The notes below the pieces were generated by a model. The model ran no database searches. It worked only from the letters and a program-made list of their open reading frames with translations, and was not told where the DNA came from. Made by a program: the position numbers and the translations under genes. This document shows positions 1-8,463 of a DNA stretch of 64,000 nucleotides, piece after piece. The DNA comes from Gloeotrichia echinulata CP02 (GTDB lineage: Bacteria; Cyanobacteriota; Cyanobacteriia; Cyanobacteriales; Nostocaceae). The first letter of the stretch is position 1. Each line of letters begins with the position of its first letter. The stretch spans positions 4,345,001 to 4,409,000 of the forward strand of contig CP051187.1 of NCBI GenBank assembly GCA_038087035.1. Reading direction: 5' to 3'.

Positions 1-846
1 AGCAGTTTTCAGGTCAATTTGAGCTTTTTCATTCAATAAACAGGGGCGTAGCCAGCCATCAGCACTCAGGCGCATCCGGTTACAGCGATCGCAAAAACAC
101 TCGGACATCTGACTAATAAATCCTAATGTTCCCTTCGCTCCCGGTATTTGAAAGACATCGGCTGGACCATTACCACGAATTTGCGAATCTGTCAAGCCCC
201 AGCGATGGCGGATGCGTTGTCGCAGTTCTGCGGAAGATACCCAACCGCGATCGCCAAATAATTCCCAATTGCCAATAGGCATAAATTCAATAAACCGGAC
301 GTGCCATTGTTTATCAATGGTCAAAGCGGCTAAATCTAAAACTTCGTGGTCATTGACCCCTGGAATTATCACTACATTCAGCTTCAGAGGGTCAAAGCCG
401 ACGCGATAAGCTGCTTGAATACCATCCCAGACCTCTTGCCAGCGCGAACGTCCGTGATTGCCGATAATTTGGTCAAAGGTGTCGGCATCGAGAGAGTCTA
501 GGCTAATATTAATACGCCGCAAACCAGCATTATAAAGGTTTTGTGCCAAGGGTGCAAGCAAAAACCCATTGGTGGTCATTGAGAGGTCTTGGGTTTGGTC
601 AAAAGCAGCAATTTGTCTGACCAATTCCACCACACGGGGACGTAGTAAGGGTTCCCCCCCAGTCAAACGAAAACGAGTAAAGCCTACAGGGATAAACACC
701 TCTTGAATTAGCGTCAGGAGTTCGGAGTCAGTCAATAATTGTTGCTTGACAATATAATCAAGTTCCGTCTCCTCTGGCATACAGTATTGACAGCGGAAAT
801 TACAGCGATCGATTAGGCTAATGCGGAGGTAGTCTACCTGGTTCAT
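1..846 (-). CDS. moaA: GTP 3',8-cyclase MoaA (molybdenum cofactor), 3' end cut by the window edge
   Basis: Radical-SAM enzyme that converts GTP to 3',8-cyclo-GTP, the first step of molybdopterin synthesis. I translated the minus strand by hand from the ATG at 844-846; 282 codons run open to base 1, against about 325 for the family, so only the C-terminus is missing. Visible: the radical-SAM CX3CX2C cluster (Cys15, Cys19, Cys22), the LTGGEPLLR SAM-binding stretch, and the second 4Fe-4S ligand set (Cys252, Cys255, Cys269, spacing CX2CX13C) that defines MoaA. A MITE (864-998) lies directly in front of the start, so its promoter either lies within that element or further upstream. Confidence 0.95.
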   Translation of the reverse strand, partial: MNQVDYLRISLIDRCNFRCQYCMPEETELDYIVKQQLLTDSELLTLIQEVFIPVGFTRFRLTGGEPLLRPRVVELVRQIAAFDQTQDLSMTTNGFLLAPLAQNLYNAGLRRINISLDSLDADTFDQIIGNHGRSRWQEVWDGIQAAYRVGFDPLKLNVVIIPGVNDHEVLDLAALTIDKQWHVRFIEFMPIGNWELFGDRGWVSSAELRQRIRHRWGLTDSQIRGNGPADVFQIPGAKGTLGFISQMSECFCDRCNRMRLSADGWLRPCLLNEKAQIDLKTA

Positions 847-863
847 TTTGAGTCTTTATTTCT

Positions 864-998
864 GGCGTTGCTGATTTAAAGTATGAATTAGTCTCACGCA
901 TTCGGCGGAGCCGTTCCCGCAGGGTAGGCGCAAAGGCGCAAAGAATCGTTTTTAGTCATGTCGCAAAATCCCAATTCATACTCTGATTCAGCAACGCC
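864..998. mobile_element. MITE family G, 135 bp with 7-bp target duplication
   Basis: Imperfect terminal inverted repeats of about 27 bp begin GGCGTTGCTGA and end TCAGCAACGCC, followed inward by AGTATGAATT and its complement. The element is flanked by a direct TATTTCT at 857-863 and 999-1005, a convincing 7-bp target duplication. The interior carries a GC-rich REP-like stretch (around 895-940) and no reading frame. It sits between the divergent starts of moaA and the ATPase-nuclease gene. Confidence 0.85.
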
Positions 999-1075
999 TA
1001 TTTCTGCTGGCGGGTAGAAGCCGGGTCAAAAGAAGCGCTACAGTAAGAACATCCCCCAAAAGTCCTCAACTCCCT

Positions 1076-2626
1076 ATGCCTCGTTGGTTTAATACCGCAG
1101 GGCCTTGTAAGGCTGATATTCACTACATGCTACCGCCAACTGTTCGGCTGCCTTCTTTAGAGCGACTAATTGCTCAAGAAAGCTATTTTGTCATCCACGC
1201 TCCTCGCCAAACTGGTAAAACTACGGCAATGATGGCTTTAGCAAAACAGCTTACAGAAAGCGGAAGCTACACCGCAGTCATGGTATCTGTGGAAGTAGGG
1301 GCACCGTTTAGTGATGATCCAGGAGCAGCCGAATTAGCAATTCTTGGTGCTTGGCGTGATACAATTGCAATCCGTTTGCCTCAAGAACTACAACCACCTA
1401 CTTGGTCGTTCGAGGATGCAGGACAAAGGATTAGAGCTAGTTTGCAGGCATGGGCACAGGCAACACCCAGACCTTTAGTTCTGTTTATAGATGAAATTGA
1501 CTCTTTGCAGGATAAAGCACTGATTTCGATTTTGCGGCAGTTACGCGATGGTTATCCAGAACGTCCAAAAAACTTTCCCTTATCTGTCGGGTTAATCGGT
1601 TTACGAGATGTGCGGGATTATAAGGTTGCTTCTGGTGGTAGCGATAGATTAAATACAGCCAGTCCCTTTAATATCAAAGTCCGCTCCCTAACTTTGAGAG
1701 ATTTTAATGCCACAGAAGTGGCGCAACTATACCAACAACATACCGATGACACGGGACAAGTTTTTACCTCACAAGCAATTGAGACAGCGTTTGATTTGAC
1801 TCAGGGACAGCCTTGGTTAGTAAATGCTCTTGCTAAAGAAATTGTCGAAGAAATGGTAACAGATACGAAGATCGCAATTACACCTGAGCATATTCACGAA
1901 GCTAAAGAAGTGCTAATTAAAAGGCAAGATACTCATCTTGATTCCTTAGCCGAAAGACTACGAGAACCAAGGGTAAAGGCAATTATTGAACCGATACTTG
2001 CAGGTTTAGAATTGGGTGATGTACCAAATGATGATATTCAGTTTGTCATCGACCTGGGTTTATGTAAAATGGACCCCTTGGGAGGACTGGCGATCGCAAA
2101 TCCGATTTATCGAGAGGTGTTACCTAGAGTATTAACCGTGACACCAATGGCTTCTTTACCTCAAATCGCACCTACTTGGTTAACTAAGTCAGGTGAGTTA
2201 AATACGGATGACTTATTACAAGCATTTTTAGCATTCTGGCGACAGCATGGGGAACCGTTACTTCGTAGCGCATCCTACCATGAGATAGCACCACATTTGG
2301 TACTAATGGCATTTTTGCATCGTGTGGTGAATGGGGGTGGCACCCTGGAACGGGAATATGCGATTGGACGCGATCGCATGGATTTGCGTCTCAAATATGG
2401 GAATGTAATATTGGGAATCGAGTTAAAAGCTTGGCGGGATAAAAGGAGAGACCCAATGGAATCAGGGATTGAACAGTTAGATTCCTATTTGGCCAGGTTG
2501 GGGGTAAATTTTGGTTGGTTGATTATTTTCGATTTACGTACCAAAGCTTTGCCCATTGAGGAGCGATTAACAACATCCATTACAACTACAACAAATGGGC
2601 GTTCTGTAACCATTGTGCGGGCTTGA
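1076..2626 (+). CDS. AAA-like ATPase fused to a PD-(D/E)XK nuclease domain
   Basis: 516 residues. The N-terminal P-loop domain has Walker A APRQTGKTT (about residues 42-50) and Walker B LVLFIDEID (about 137-145). The C-terminal 90 residues look like a PD-(D/E)XK nuclease: RMDLRL supplies the Asp, and GIELK the E-x-K pair. This two-domain arrangement is known from mobile, poorly characterised ATPase families in cyanobacteria and archaea; the cellular substrate is not established. It starts 78 bp past a MITE on the opposite strand from moaA, has no obvious operon partner, and ends 7 bp from the convergent DUF433 gene. A defence or mobile-element function is inference only. Confidence 0.8.
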   Translation: MPRWFNTAGPCKADIHYMLPPTVRLPSLERLIAQESYFVIHAPRQTGKTTAMMALAKQLTESGSYTAVMVSVEVGAPFSDDPGAAELAILGAWRDTIAIRLPQELQPPTWSFEDAGQRIRASLQAWAQATPRPLVLFIDEIDSLQDKALISILRQLRDGYPERPKNFPLSVGLIGLRDVRDYKVASGGSDRLNTASPFNIKVRSLTLRDFNATEVAQLYQQHTDDTGQVFTSQAIETAFDLTQGQPWLVNALAKEIVEEMVTDTKIAITPEHIHEAKEVLIKRQDTHLDSLAERLREPRVKAIIEPILAGLELGDVPNDDIQFVIDLGLCKMDPLGGLAIANPIYREVLPRVLTVTPMASLPQIAPTWLTKSGELNTDDLLQAFLAFWRQHGEPLLRSASYHEIAPHLVLMAFLHRVVNGGGTLEREYAIGRDRMDLRLKYGNVILGIELKAWRDKRRDPMESGIEQLDSYLARLGVNFGWLIIFDLRTKALPIEERLTTSITTTTNGRSVTIVRA

Positions 2627-2633
2627 CTTTTCA

Positions 2634-3026
2634 TCAATCAGATATCTCAGCGTCATGTATTTGTTTTTTAGCTTGTCTTTCAGTTCGGAGTTGGCGTAAC
2701 TTTTCTGATACTGGTGGCGGATTAAGTCGCTGTTGTTCTCTCATTCTATGACCATGTTCTAACCAGTTTTGCATATAAGCACTGACAAATTCTTTGTTTT
2801 GCAAATAGTAAAGAATAGTCGCATATACTTGTTCTAAGGAAATTGATTGATAAATTTGGGCGATTTCCTCCGGCGAACGTCCACAATCAATGTATTCATA
2901 AAGAATTGTTTCTATTCCTATTCTTGTGTTTTGTAGTCTAATATCTCCAGGCGCGATAAAGTTGAAATACTCAGCGATATTCTTTGTATATAGTGCTTGA
3001 TTTGTGTTCATAGTTTTAATATGCAT
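2634..3026 (-). CDS. DUF433 family protein (antitoxin-like), apparently without a toxin partner
   Basis: 130 residues. The core (RIGIETILYEYIDCGRSPEEI followed by YATILYYLQN) matches the DUF433 winged-helix family, which often pairs with a PIN-like DUF5615 toxin. No DUF5615 gene follows it here: the next thing downstream is the convergent ATPase-nuclease gene. The C-terminal tail (from about residue 100) is rich in Arg, Gln and Lys. Start: ATG at 3024-3026, with an in-frame ATG five codons later (MNTNQ) as an alternative. It is most likely an orphan antitoxin-type regulator. Confidence 0.7.
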   Translation of the reverse strand: MHIKTMNTNQALYTKNIAEYFNFIAPGDIRLQNTRIGIETILYEYIDCGRSPEEIAQIYQSISLEQVYATILYYLQNKEFVSAYMQNWLEHGHRMREQQRLNPPPVSEKLRQLRTERQAKKQIHDAEISD

Positions 3027-3164
3027 TTATTTGATAATTTTTACCTTTGCGAATCTCCGATACAATATCTGTATCAATTAAAGATTTTTTCACAGCTACA
3101 ATTACAATTAGTTATTATGAATTAAAGAAGCTAAAATTTACAGCAGTGGACAAGGGTTAAGTTA

Positions 3165-3416
3165 ATGAGTCCGTCACTTGAAAAAATTTTCAGCGAGATT
3201 GAGCAACTGACTCTTCAAGAGCAATTGACAGTGATGGAGTATTTGGTCGAACGTGTGAAGAAACACATCACCCAAACGCAACCAAAACGCAAGTGGAGCG
3301 ATTTGAAGGGTATGGCACCCTATCCGCTATTGGGTGAGGATGCTCAGGAATGGGTTTCGCGGACTCGACGCAAAGGAGATGAGGAGCGAGAACGTTTGTT
3401 GCGAGGAGAGGAATGA
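3165..3416 (+). CDS. Antitoxin of a VapBC-type pair
   Basis: 83 residues, mostly helical and charged. The N-terminal half (EKIFSEIEQLTLQEQLTVMEYLVERV) looks like the short dimerising helix of cyanobacterial antitoxins, and the C-terminal half has a conserved-looking WSDLKGMAPYPLLGEDAQEWV stretch followed by many Arg and Glu. It overlaps the downstream PIN toxin by 4 nt (ATGA), the usual translational coupling of these pairs. I infer its function from this arrangement; the antitoxin family itself is not one I can name exactly. Confidence 0.75.
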   Translation: MSPSLEKIFSEIEQLTLQEQLTVMEYLVERVKKHITQTQPKRKWSDLKGMAPYPLLGEDAQEWVSRTRRKGDEERERLLRGEE

Positions 3417-3856
3417 GAATTGCTGATGCTTTAGCTGGAGTTTCTCGCTTATTTCTCGATACAGCACCCGTAATTTATTTTGTAGAACGTAATCCGCAGT
3501 TTGTCGATTTAGTCGATCCAATTTTTGAGCGTTTAGAAGCTGACATTACAGCAGTAGCATCTGGAATAACGTTATCAGAGTGTTTGGTGGGTGCTATCCG
3601 TCAGGGGTTAGTAGATTTAGAGCAGGCTTTTGTAGATGTATTGCAGCAGGATGAAGTAGTTTTTATGGACATTAATGCTACTATTGCGCGAGAAGCGGCT
3701 TTAATTAGGGTGCGTTATAACCTTCAGTTACCCGATGCGTTGCAGGTGGCGACGGCAATAATTGCTGGTTGTGAGGCTTTTTTGACCAATGATGCAGCTT
3801 TAAAGCGGGTGACGGAGTTGAGAGTTTTGGTGGTGGGTGAGTTGTTGGTGAATTGA
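3413..3856 (+). CDS. PIN-domain toxin (VapC-like ribonuclease)
   Basis: 147 residues with the PIN-domain acidic set: Asp in LFLDTAPVIYF near residue 17, Glu in TLSECLVGA, Asp in LPDALQVATA and the final TND (FLTNDAAL). PIN toxins cleave RNA in a Mg2+-dependent manner and are held in check by the cognate antitoxin, here the overlapping upstream gene. The last sense codon and the stop lie on the boundary of the IS200/IS605 element that follows. Without the element, the reading frame would continue AAG-TAA, so the insertion swaps a terminal Lys for Asn and otherwise spares the protein. Confidence 0.85.
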   Translation: MRIADALAGVSRLFLDTAPVIYFVERNPQFVDLVDPIFERLEADITAVASGITLSECLVGAIRQGLVDLEQAFVDVLQQDEVVFMDINATIAREAALIRVRYNLQLPDALQVATAIIAGCEAFLTNDAALKRVTELRVLVVGELLVN

Positions 3857-3960
3857 CGCTCCCACCCCTTGAAGGGGTGGGATTCTTGTTTCATCCAGCC
3901 GACTTGTCTAGAGGAGTTTCCCCACCTAGATAGAGGTCGTTCTGTCCACAAGCTTTAGAT
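3853..3960 (-). ncRNA. Predicted omega (reRNA) guide scaffold at the tnpB right end
   Basis: In IS200/IS605 elements, the 3' end of tnpB and the right end are transcribed as the omega RNA that guides TnpB. Here the minus strand after the tnpB zinc finger ends in a GAATCCC-type hairpin (stem CCACCCCTT/AAGGGGTGG) and terminates TCAA. The natural guide would be the bases just past the right end, inside vapC (positions 3852 downwards). The 5' limit is a guess. Confidence 0.45.
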
Positions 3961-5069
3961 TCCGTCCGCCCGACGGTACTTTTCAATCCTTTGTCCAAAA
4001 TTCTAATCGCTGCATTGTGGTCACGGTGTAGCACTGTTGGGCAAGAATGACATTTATGGGTACGAGTAGACAATGATTTTTTAACCCGTGTCCCACAAAC
4101 AGAACAATCTTGACTCGTGTAGTGGGGTGCAACTGCTATCGCCCAAGTATCAAAAACTTTGGCGTAGTAGTCTACCCAATCAGTGAACAATGACCATGAT
4201 GCATCACTGATAGATTTAGCTAAATGATCGTTTTTAACCATGTTCTTCACCTGCAAGTCCTCATAGACTACCAAATCGTTTGACTGGACGAGCGCTTTTG
4301 CAGTCTTAACTACAAAATCTTTACGCTGTCTACTTACCTTGAGGTGCTTTTTAGCTAATTTTTTAACAGCTTTACGACGATTAGATGAACCTTTTTTAGA
4401 CTTAGAAACCTTTCTTTGTTTACGCTTTAAAGCCTTCTCTGACTTACGCAATAATCTAGGATTTTCTACTGTTCTGCCTTCAGAATCAGTGTAGAAAAAC
4501 TCTAAGCCTAAATCTATTCCTACTTGATTCCCACTATGCTGATGCTGTTCCTTACGCTCAATATCAACGCAAAACTGACAATAATAACCATCAGCGCGTT
4601 TAATTATTCTGACACGTTTAATCTGTTTAATAGAGTAGAAACTTAAGTCACGAGTCCCAACTAATTTAAGCCTACCAATATTAAAACCATCGCTGAATGT
4701 GATGTATCTTTTATCAGCAGAAAGTTGCCACCCTGATGTTTTGTACTCAACAGAATGCCCACGTTTTTTAAATCTAGGGAATCCTTTCTTTCCTGGTTTC
4801 TTGGCTTTGCAATTATCGTAAAAACGTTTAATCGCAAGCCATGCTCTATCAGCAGAAGCCTGCCGAGCCATAGAGTTAAGCTTATCGGCAAAACCAAATT
4901 CTTTGGCTAGTACAGCACAAAGCTTTTGTAGGTCATTTTTACCGACACCTTTGTTATCCATCCAATGCCTTAGAGCTTTGTTACGGACAAACAAAGCAGT
5001 TCTAATAGCTTCATCTATTAAATTGTACTGACTTTGTTTACCTTTTAACTTTGCTTCTAAGACTAACAT
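3891..5069 (-). CDS. tnpB: RNA-guided endonuclease TnpB (IS200/IS605 OrfB)
   Basis: 392 residues, full length. The RuvC-like active site is complete: Asp186 in GIDLGLEFF, Glu270 in VVYEDLQ, Asp350 in LHRDHNAA. A four-Cys zinc finger (Cys322, Cys325, Cys340, Cys343) sits between the second and third catalytic residues, as in canonical TnpB. Lys/Arg-rich stretches (about 212-250) suit nucleic-acid binding. TnpB is not needed for transposition; it is known to cut donor sites with an RNA guide from its own right end, which promotes retention of the element. Start ATG at 5067-5069, divergent from tnpA 110 bp away. Confidence 0.93.
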   Translation of the reverse strand: MLVLEAKLKGKQSQYNLIDEAIRTALFVRNKALRHWMDNKGVGKNDLQKLCAVLAKEFGFADKLNSMARQASADRAWLAIKRFYDNCKAKKPGKKGFPRFKKRGHSVEYKTSGWQLSADKRYITFSDGFNIGRLKLVGTRDLSFYSIKQIKRVRIIKRADGYYCQFCVDIERKEQHQHSGNQVGIDLGLEFFYTDSEGRTVENPRLLRKSEKALKRKQRKVSKSKKGSSNRRKAVKKLAKKHLKVSRQRKDFVVKTAKALVQSNDLVVYEDLQVKNMVKNDHLAKSISDASWSLFTDWVDYYAKVFDTWAIAVAPHYTSQDCSVCGTRVKKSLSTRTHKCHSCPTVLHRDHNAAIRILDKGLKSTVGRTESKACGQNDLYLGGETPLDKSAG

Positions 5070-5179
5070 CGTTTGCCTACGGCACGCTGCGCGAACGACC
5101 TTGTGATGACAGAAATAATATAGTACAGTATGGTCGATAGATACAAGCTATTGACCACAACTTTACAGATACTTCATAT

Positions 5180-5575
5180 ATGCCAGGAAATTACAGGCAC
5201 AAGACAACATCAGTCACCCTGATTAATTACCACTTCGTTTGGATACCAAAAAGACGCAAAAAAGTGTTGATTGGAAATGTCGCCATCAGACTTGAAGAGT
5301 TACTTTATGAAAAGACAAAAGAGCTAGAGTGCGAAATTCTAGCTCTTGAAATAATGCAAGACCATGTACATCTTTTTGTTAGCTGTCCCCCAACATTAGC
5401 CCCAGATCAAATTATGTTTAGATTAAAGGGATATACCTCTAGGGTGCTAAGGCAAGAATTTCCACATTTATTGAGACTGCCTTCAATGTGGACAAGAAGT
5501 TATTTTTGTGGAACTGCGGGTGATGCCTCAAGTGAGACAATCAAAAAGTATATTGCTAATCAAAAAACTCGCTAG
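5180..5575 (+). CDS. tnpA: IS200/IS605 Y1 transposase TnpA
   Basis: 131 residues, the usual length. It has the HUH motif (His62-Val-His64 in QDHVHLFV) and the single catalytic Tyr124 in IKKYIANQ. Y1 transposases cut and rejoin single-stranded DNA at subterminal hairpins. Both catalytic parts are intact, so the element may still be active. Start ATG 5180; the 110-bp gap to divergent tnpB must hold both promoters. Confidence 0.93.
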   Translation: MPGNYRHKTTSVTLINYHFVWIPKRRKKVLIGNVAIRLEELLYEKTKELECEILALEIMQDHVHLFVSCPPTLAPDQIMFRLKGYTSRVLRQEFPHLLRLPSMWTRSYFCGTAGDASSETIKKYIANQKTR

Positions 5576-5750
5576 CAGTGGGACTGCACCTAAAGGTGCA
5601 ACGCATTCATGAGGGCAGTTCCGTGGGCGGGTTTCCCGACTTGAGGAAACTGCCCGTCCCCACCCCTGAAGGGCGTAACAGACTGAAAATTTTTTGGATT
5701 TTCAGTCTGTTACTGGTGGGCTTTCTGCTCCAATACCTGTAAGCAAACTA

Positions 5751-8402
5751 TTAGTCCCAACGCCACAACCGCCGAAACCAACCGCAAACCCAACGCCACA
5801 ACCGCCGCAACCACCCCCAAAACCCACGCCGAGAAACTACACGCGCTTTTGGTTGAGACAGACGCTCGATTTCATTGTTACAAAGTTGCACATCGGCATA
5901 AAGTCCTATTGTTTGATATAGTTCATAGGCATTGAGATAAGCACCAAGCGCGTCTGATTCTCGGTTGACGTTTTCTAATGTCAAACCTAAATTAAACCAG
6001 GCTTTAGCTTCAGAATTGCGATCGCCAATCTTTCCAGCGATTTCTAAACCCTGCTGCAACAACTCAATCGCCCGTTGGTACTCTCCCAGGGAACGGTAAG
6101 CAATGCCTAAACCAATTAAGGAAGCACCAACGCCATTGCGATCGCCAATCTCCCTGAATATTTCCAAAGACTGCTGGTAGAACTCTATCGCCTGTTGGTA
6201 CTGTCCCTGTTTTAAGTAAACAGTACCTAAATTAGCTAAGGATTTACCAACGCCATTGCGATCGCCTATTTCCCTAGCGATTTCTAAACCCTGCTGCAAC
6301 AACTCAATTGCTTGTGGGTACTGCCCCTGGGAAAAGTAAGCAAGACCTAAATTAGCTAAGGATTTACCTTCAGAATTGCGATCGCCTATTTCCCTAGCGA
6401 TTTCCAAAGACTGCTGGAACAAATCAATTGCTTGTGGGTACTGCCCCTGGAAAAAGTAAGCAAGACCCAAATTCATTAAAGATTTGCCTTGTGAATTGCG
6501 ATCGCCAATTTCCCTAGCAATTTCCAAAGACTGCTGGTGGTAATCAATCGCTTGTTGGTACTCTCCCAGAGATAAGTAAGCACTACCTAAACTGCTCAAG
6601 GAGTTACCTTCGGTATTGCGATCGCCAATTTCCCTAGCAATTTCCAAAGACTGCTGGAACAAATCAATTGCTTGTGGGTACTGTCCCAGGGAAAGGTAAG
6701 CAAGACCTAAATTAGCTAAGGATTTACCTTCGGTATTGCGATCGCCAATTTCCCTAGCAATTTCCAAAGACTGCTGGAACAAATCAATTGCTTGTGGGTA
6801 CTGCCCCTGGAAAAAGTAAGCAAGACCCAAATTCATTAAGGATAAACCTTCGCCATTGCGATCGCCTATATCCCTAAAGATTTCCAAAGACTGCTGGTGG
6901 TAATCAATCGCTTGTTGGTACTCTCCTAGGGAGTTGTAAGCATTACCTAATGAAATGAGAGAAGCTCGATAATTCCAGTTTTCTCTATCGCCAATTTCTT
7001 GCCATTTACTGATCAATTGCCCATATAGTTCTACTTGGTCGATGTAATAACCCCGCAAGGTTAAAAATTCATCGCAAACCCGAAGCGCAACAAAGGCAGA
7101 GTCATAATCTTGCAACTCATAAAAGTGATGAAAGATTTCCAAGTATTTTTTAACATCATCTTTCGTTTTCCAAGGGGGTTGTTTAGCAATTGAGCGATAA
7201 TAATCAATGGCTCGTTCATGCGCCTCTGTTTGATTACCAGCTTTATACCGCACATACTCCAAAACCACAGGCTGAAACTCAAAGCGCCGCTTACCATTAA
7301 GCTTTTCTACCAACAAAGAACGCTTAACCAGATTCCTTAATTCTCCCTCAATCTCTGCTGCTGAATACCCCAGCAACACCGCTGCAGCGGCTGCACTGTC
7401 AACCGCACCACGATAAACACTAATATTCAGTAATAACGCTTTTTGTAATTCATTCAATCTATTAAAACTGGCATCCAACACCAAAACCATCCCCACATTT
7501 TCCCGGCGGCGATGCACACCTACCACGTGGGAATCTGTTAACAACTGCTGCAAATTGCCTAAGCCTAAATCTGCTAATCGTTTTAAATCCGGGTCTTGGG
7601 GATATTCTTCTTTTAATAAATATGCTACCAATCTTAACAGTAGGGGATGCCCATCTACCAGTGCGACAAACTGCGTTAAATCTCCCCGAATGCCCAATTC
7701 TACTAACAGTGCTACCCCTTCTTCAACTTGCAAACCTTTCAGAGGTAGCCATGCAAAGCCTTTTAATTCTGGTCTTTCTCTGGTGGTGACTAACACCTTA
7801 CTATTACCGCCAGATTCCACCCAAGCGTTGAAAAAGTCGCCGAAAAATTGACTTCCCCACTGTCTATTTGGTTGTAATAAACTCTCCAGGTTGTCAATAA
7901 TCAGTAAAAATTCACCGCTGCGTAAACACTTAACCAGGGCGTCTACTAATTGCACTTCTTGTTCGGGAACGCGAAAGCCAAATTCTGTTAATACTTGGCG
8001 GGCTAAATCGCTAAAACCTGCGCCATTACTGACATCACCCCAAAATCGCTTAGGGAAACCTGCAATTTCTTCATAAATTTTCGCAGCCAGCATCGATTTA
8101 CCAGTACCACCGATGCCTTCTATGCCAATTAAGAAGGTATTTTGATCATGGAACCATTGTTGTATTTGGGCAATTTCTGTTTTTCTTCCTTGCCAGTAAG
8201 CTAAACTTTTTTGAGGGTTCCCCGCTTTGAGAACACCGGGCGATTCTAGTTGAGGGATTTGTTCTGGTGGCTCAACAATAATGTTGACAATGTTGACTTC
8301 TGCAGCATTTATCTGCCTTATTTGAGTCACCGTACTGTTATCGTGGGCGGTGACGTTCATTTCAATATTGTTCGAGTTACTGGCGTGAGGTTTTTCTGTC
8401 AT
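5751..8402 (-). CDS. STAND/NB-ARC ATPase with TPR repeats, NLR-like, with N-terminal amyloid-type motif
   Basis: 883 residues from the ATG at 8402 (an in-frame TTG lies 4 codons upstream). Domains in order: a short N-terminal motif (about 12-38, containing DNSTVTQI); an NB-ARC/NACHT-type ATPase with Walker A GIGGTGKS (96-103), Walker B FLLIIDNLES and sensor VLVTTRERPEL; a winged-helix region; then about ten 40-residue TPRs (roughly 470-850) of the SLGEYQQAIDYHQQSLEI type; and an unusual Trp/Arg-rich tail. STAND proteins of this kind oligomerise when repeats sense a signal. The same N-terminal motif recurs at the C-terminus of the gene just upstream, pointing to a receptor-effector pair. The TPR units are nearly identical in DNA, suggesting recent expansion or concerted evolution. 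Confidence 0.88.
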   Translation of the reverse strand: MTEKPHASNSNNIEMNVTAHDNSTVTQIRQINAAEVNIVNIIVEPPEQIPQLESPGVLKAGNPQKSLAYWQGRKTEIAQIQQWFHDQNTFLIGIEGIGGTGKSMLAAKIYEEIAGFPKRFWGDVSNGAGFSDLARQVLTEFGFRVPEQEVQLVDALVKCLRSGEFLLIIDNLESLLQPNRQWGSQFFGDFFNAWVESGGNSKVLVTTRERPELKGFAWLPLKGLQVEEGVALLVELGIRGDLTQFVALVDGHPLLLRLVAYLLKEEYPQDPDLKRLADLGLGNLQQLLTDSHVVGVHRRRENVGMVLVLDASFNRLNELQKALLLNISVYRGAVDSAAAAAVLLGYSAAEIEGELRNLVKRSLLVEKLNGKRRFEFQPVVLEYVRYKAGNQTEAHERAIDYYRSIAKQPPWKTKDDVKKYLEIFHHFYELQDYDSAFVALRVCDEFLTLRGYYIDQVELYGQLISKWQEIGDRENWNYRASLISLGNAYNSLGEYQQAIDYHQQSLEIFRDIGDRNGEGLSLMNLGLAYFFQGQYPQAIDLFQQSLEIAREIGDRNTEGKSLANLGLAYLSLGQYPQAIDLFQQSLEIAREIGDRNTEGNSLSSLGSAYLSLGEYQQAIDYHQQSLEIAREIGDRNSQGKSLMNLGLAYFFQGQYPQAIDLFQQSLEIAREIGDRNSEGKSLANLGLAYFSQGQYPQAIELLQQGLEIAREIGDRNGVGKSLANLGTVYLKQGQYQQAIEFYQQSLEIFREIGDRNGVGASLIGLGIAYRSLGEYQRAIELLQQGLEIAGKIGDRNSEAKAWFNLGLTLENVNRESDALGAYLNAYELYQTIGLYADVQLCNNEIERLSQPKARVVSRRGFWGWLRRLWRWVCGWFRRLWRWD

Positions 8403-8463
8403 TGCTGATAGCAAGTAACAATTATGGTTGATGTTGGTGCTAGGAACTCGGAACTTGGTGTTC

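Larger units (their letters stand above)
3853..5674 (-). mobile_element. Complete IS200/IS605-family element with divergent tnpA and tnpB
   Basis: About 1.82 kb. Oriented left to right on the minus strand: the left end lies beyond the tnpA 3' side, the right end beyond the tnpB 3' side. The right end has a CCACCCCTTGAAGGGGTGG hairpin (about 3862-3880) and finishes TCAA. The left end region (5580-5674) has several hairpins (for example the GGGCAGTT/AACTGCCC stem) and abuts TTAC. As in IS605, the genes diverge and there are no inverted repeats or target duplication. Boundaries are inferred from the hairpins and from the restored vapC frame, not from an empty site. Confidence 0.75.

Noticed and set aside
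5694..5921. Pro-rich plus-strand frame
   Set aside because: It is the antisense of the NLR C-terminal tail.
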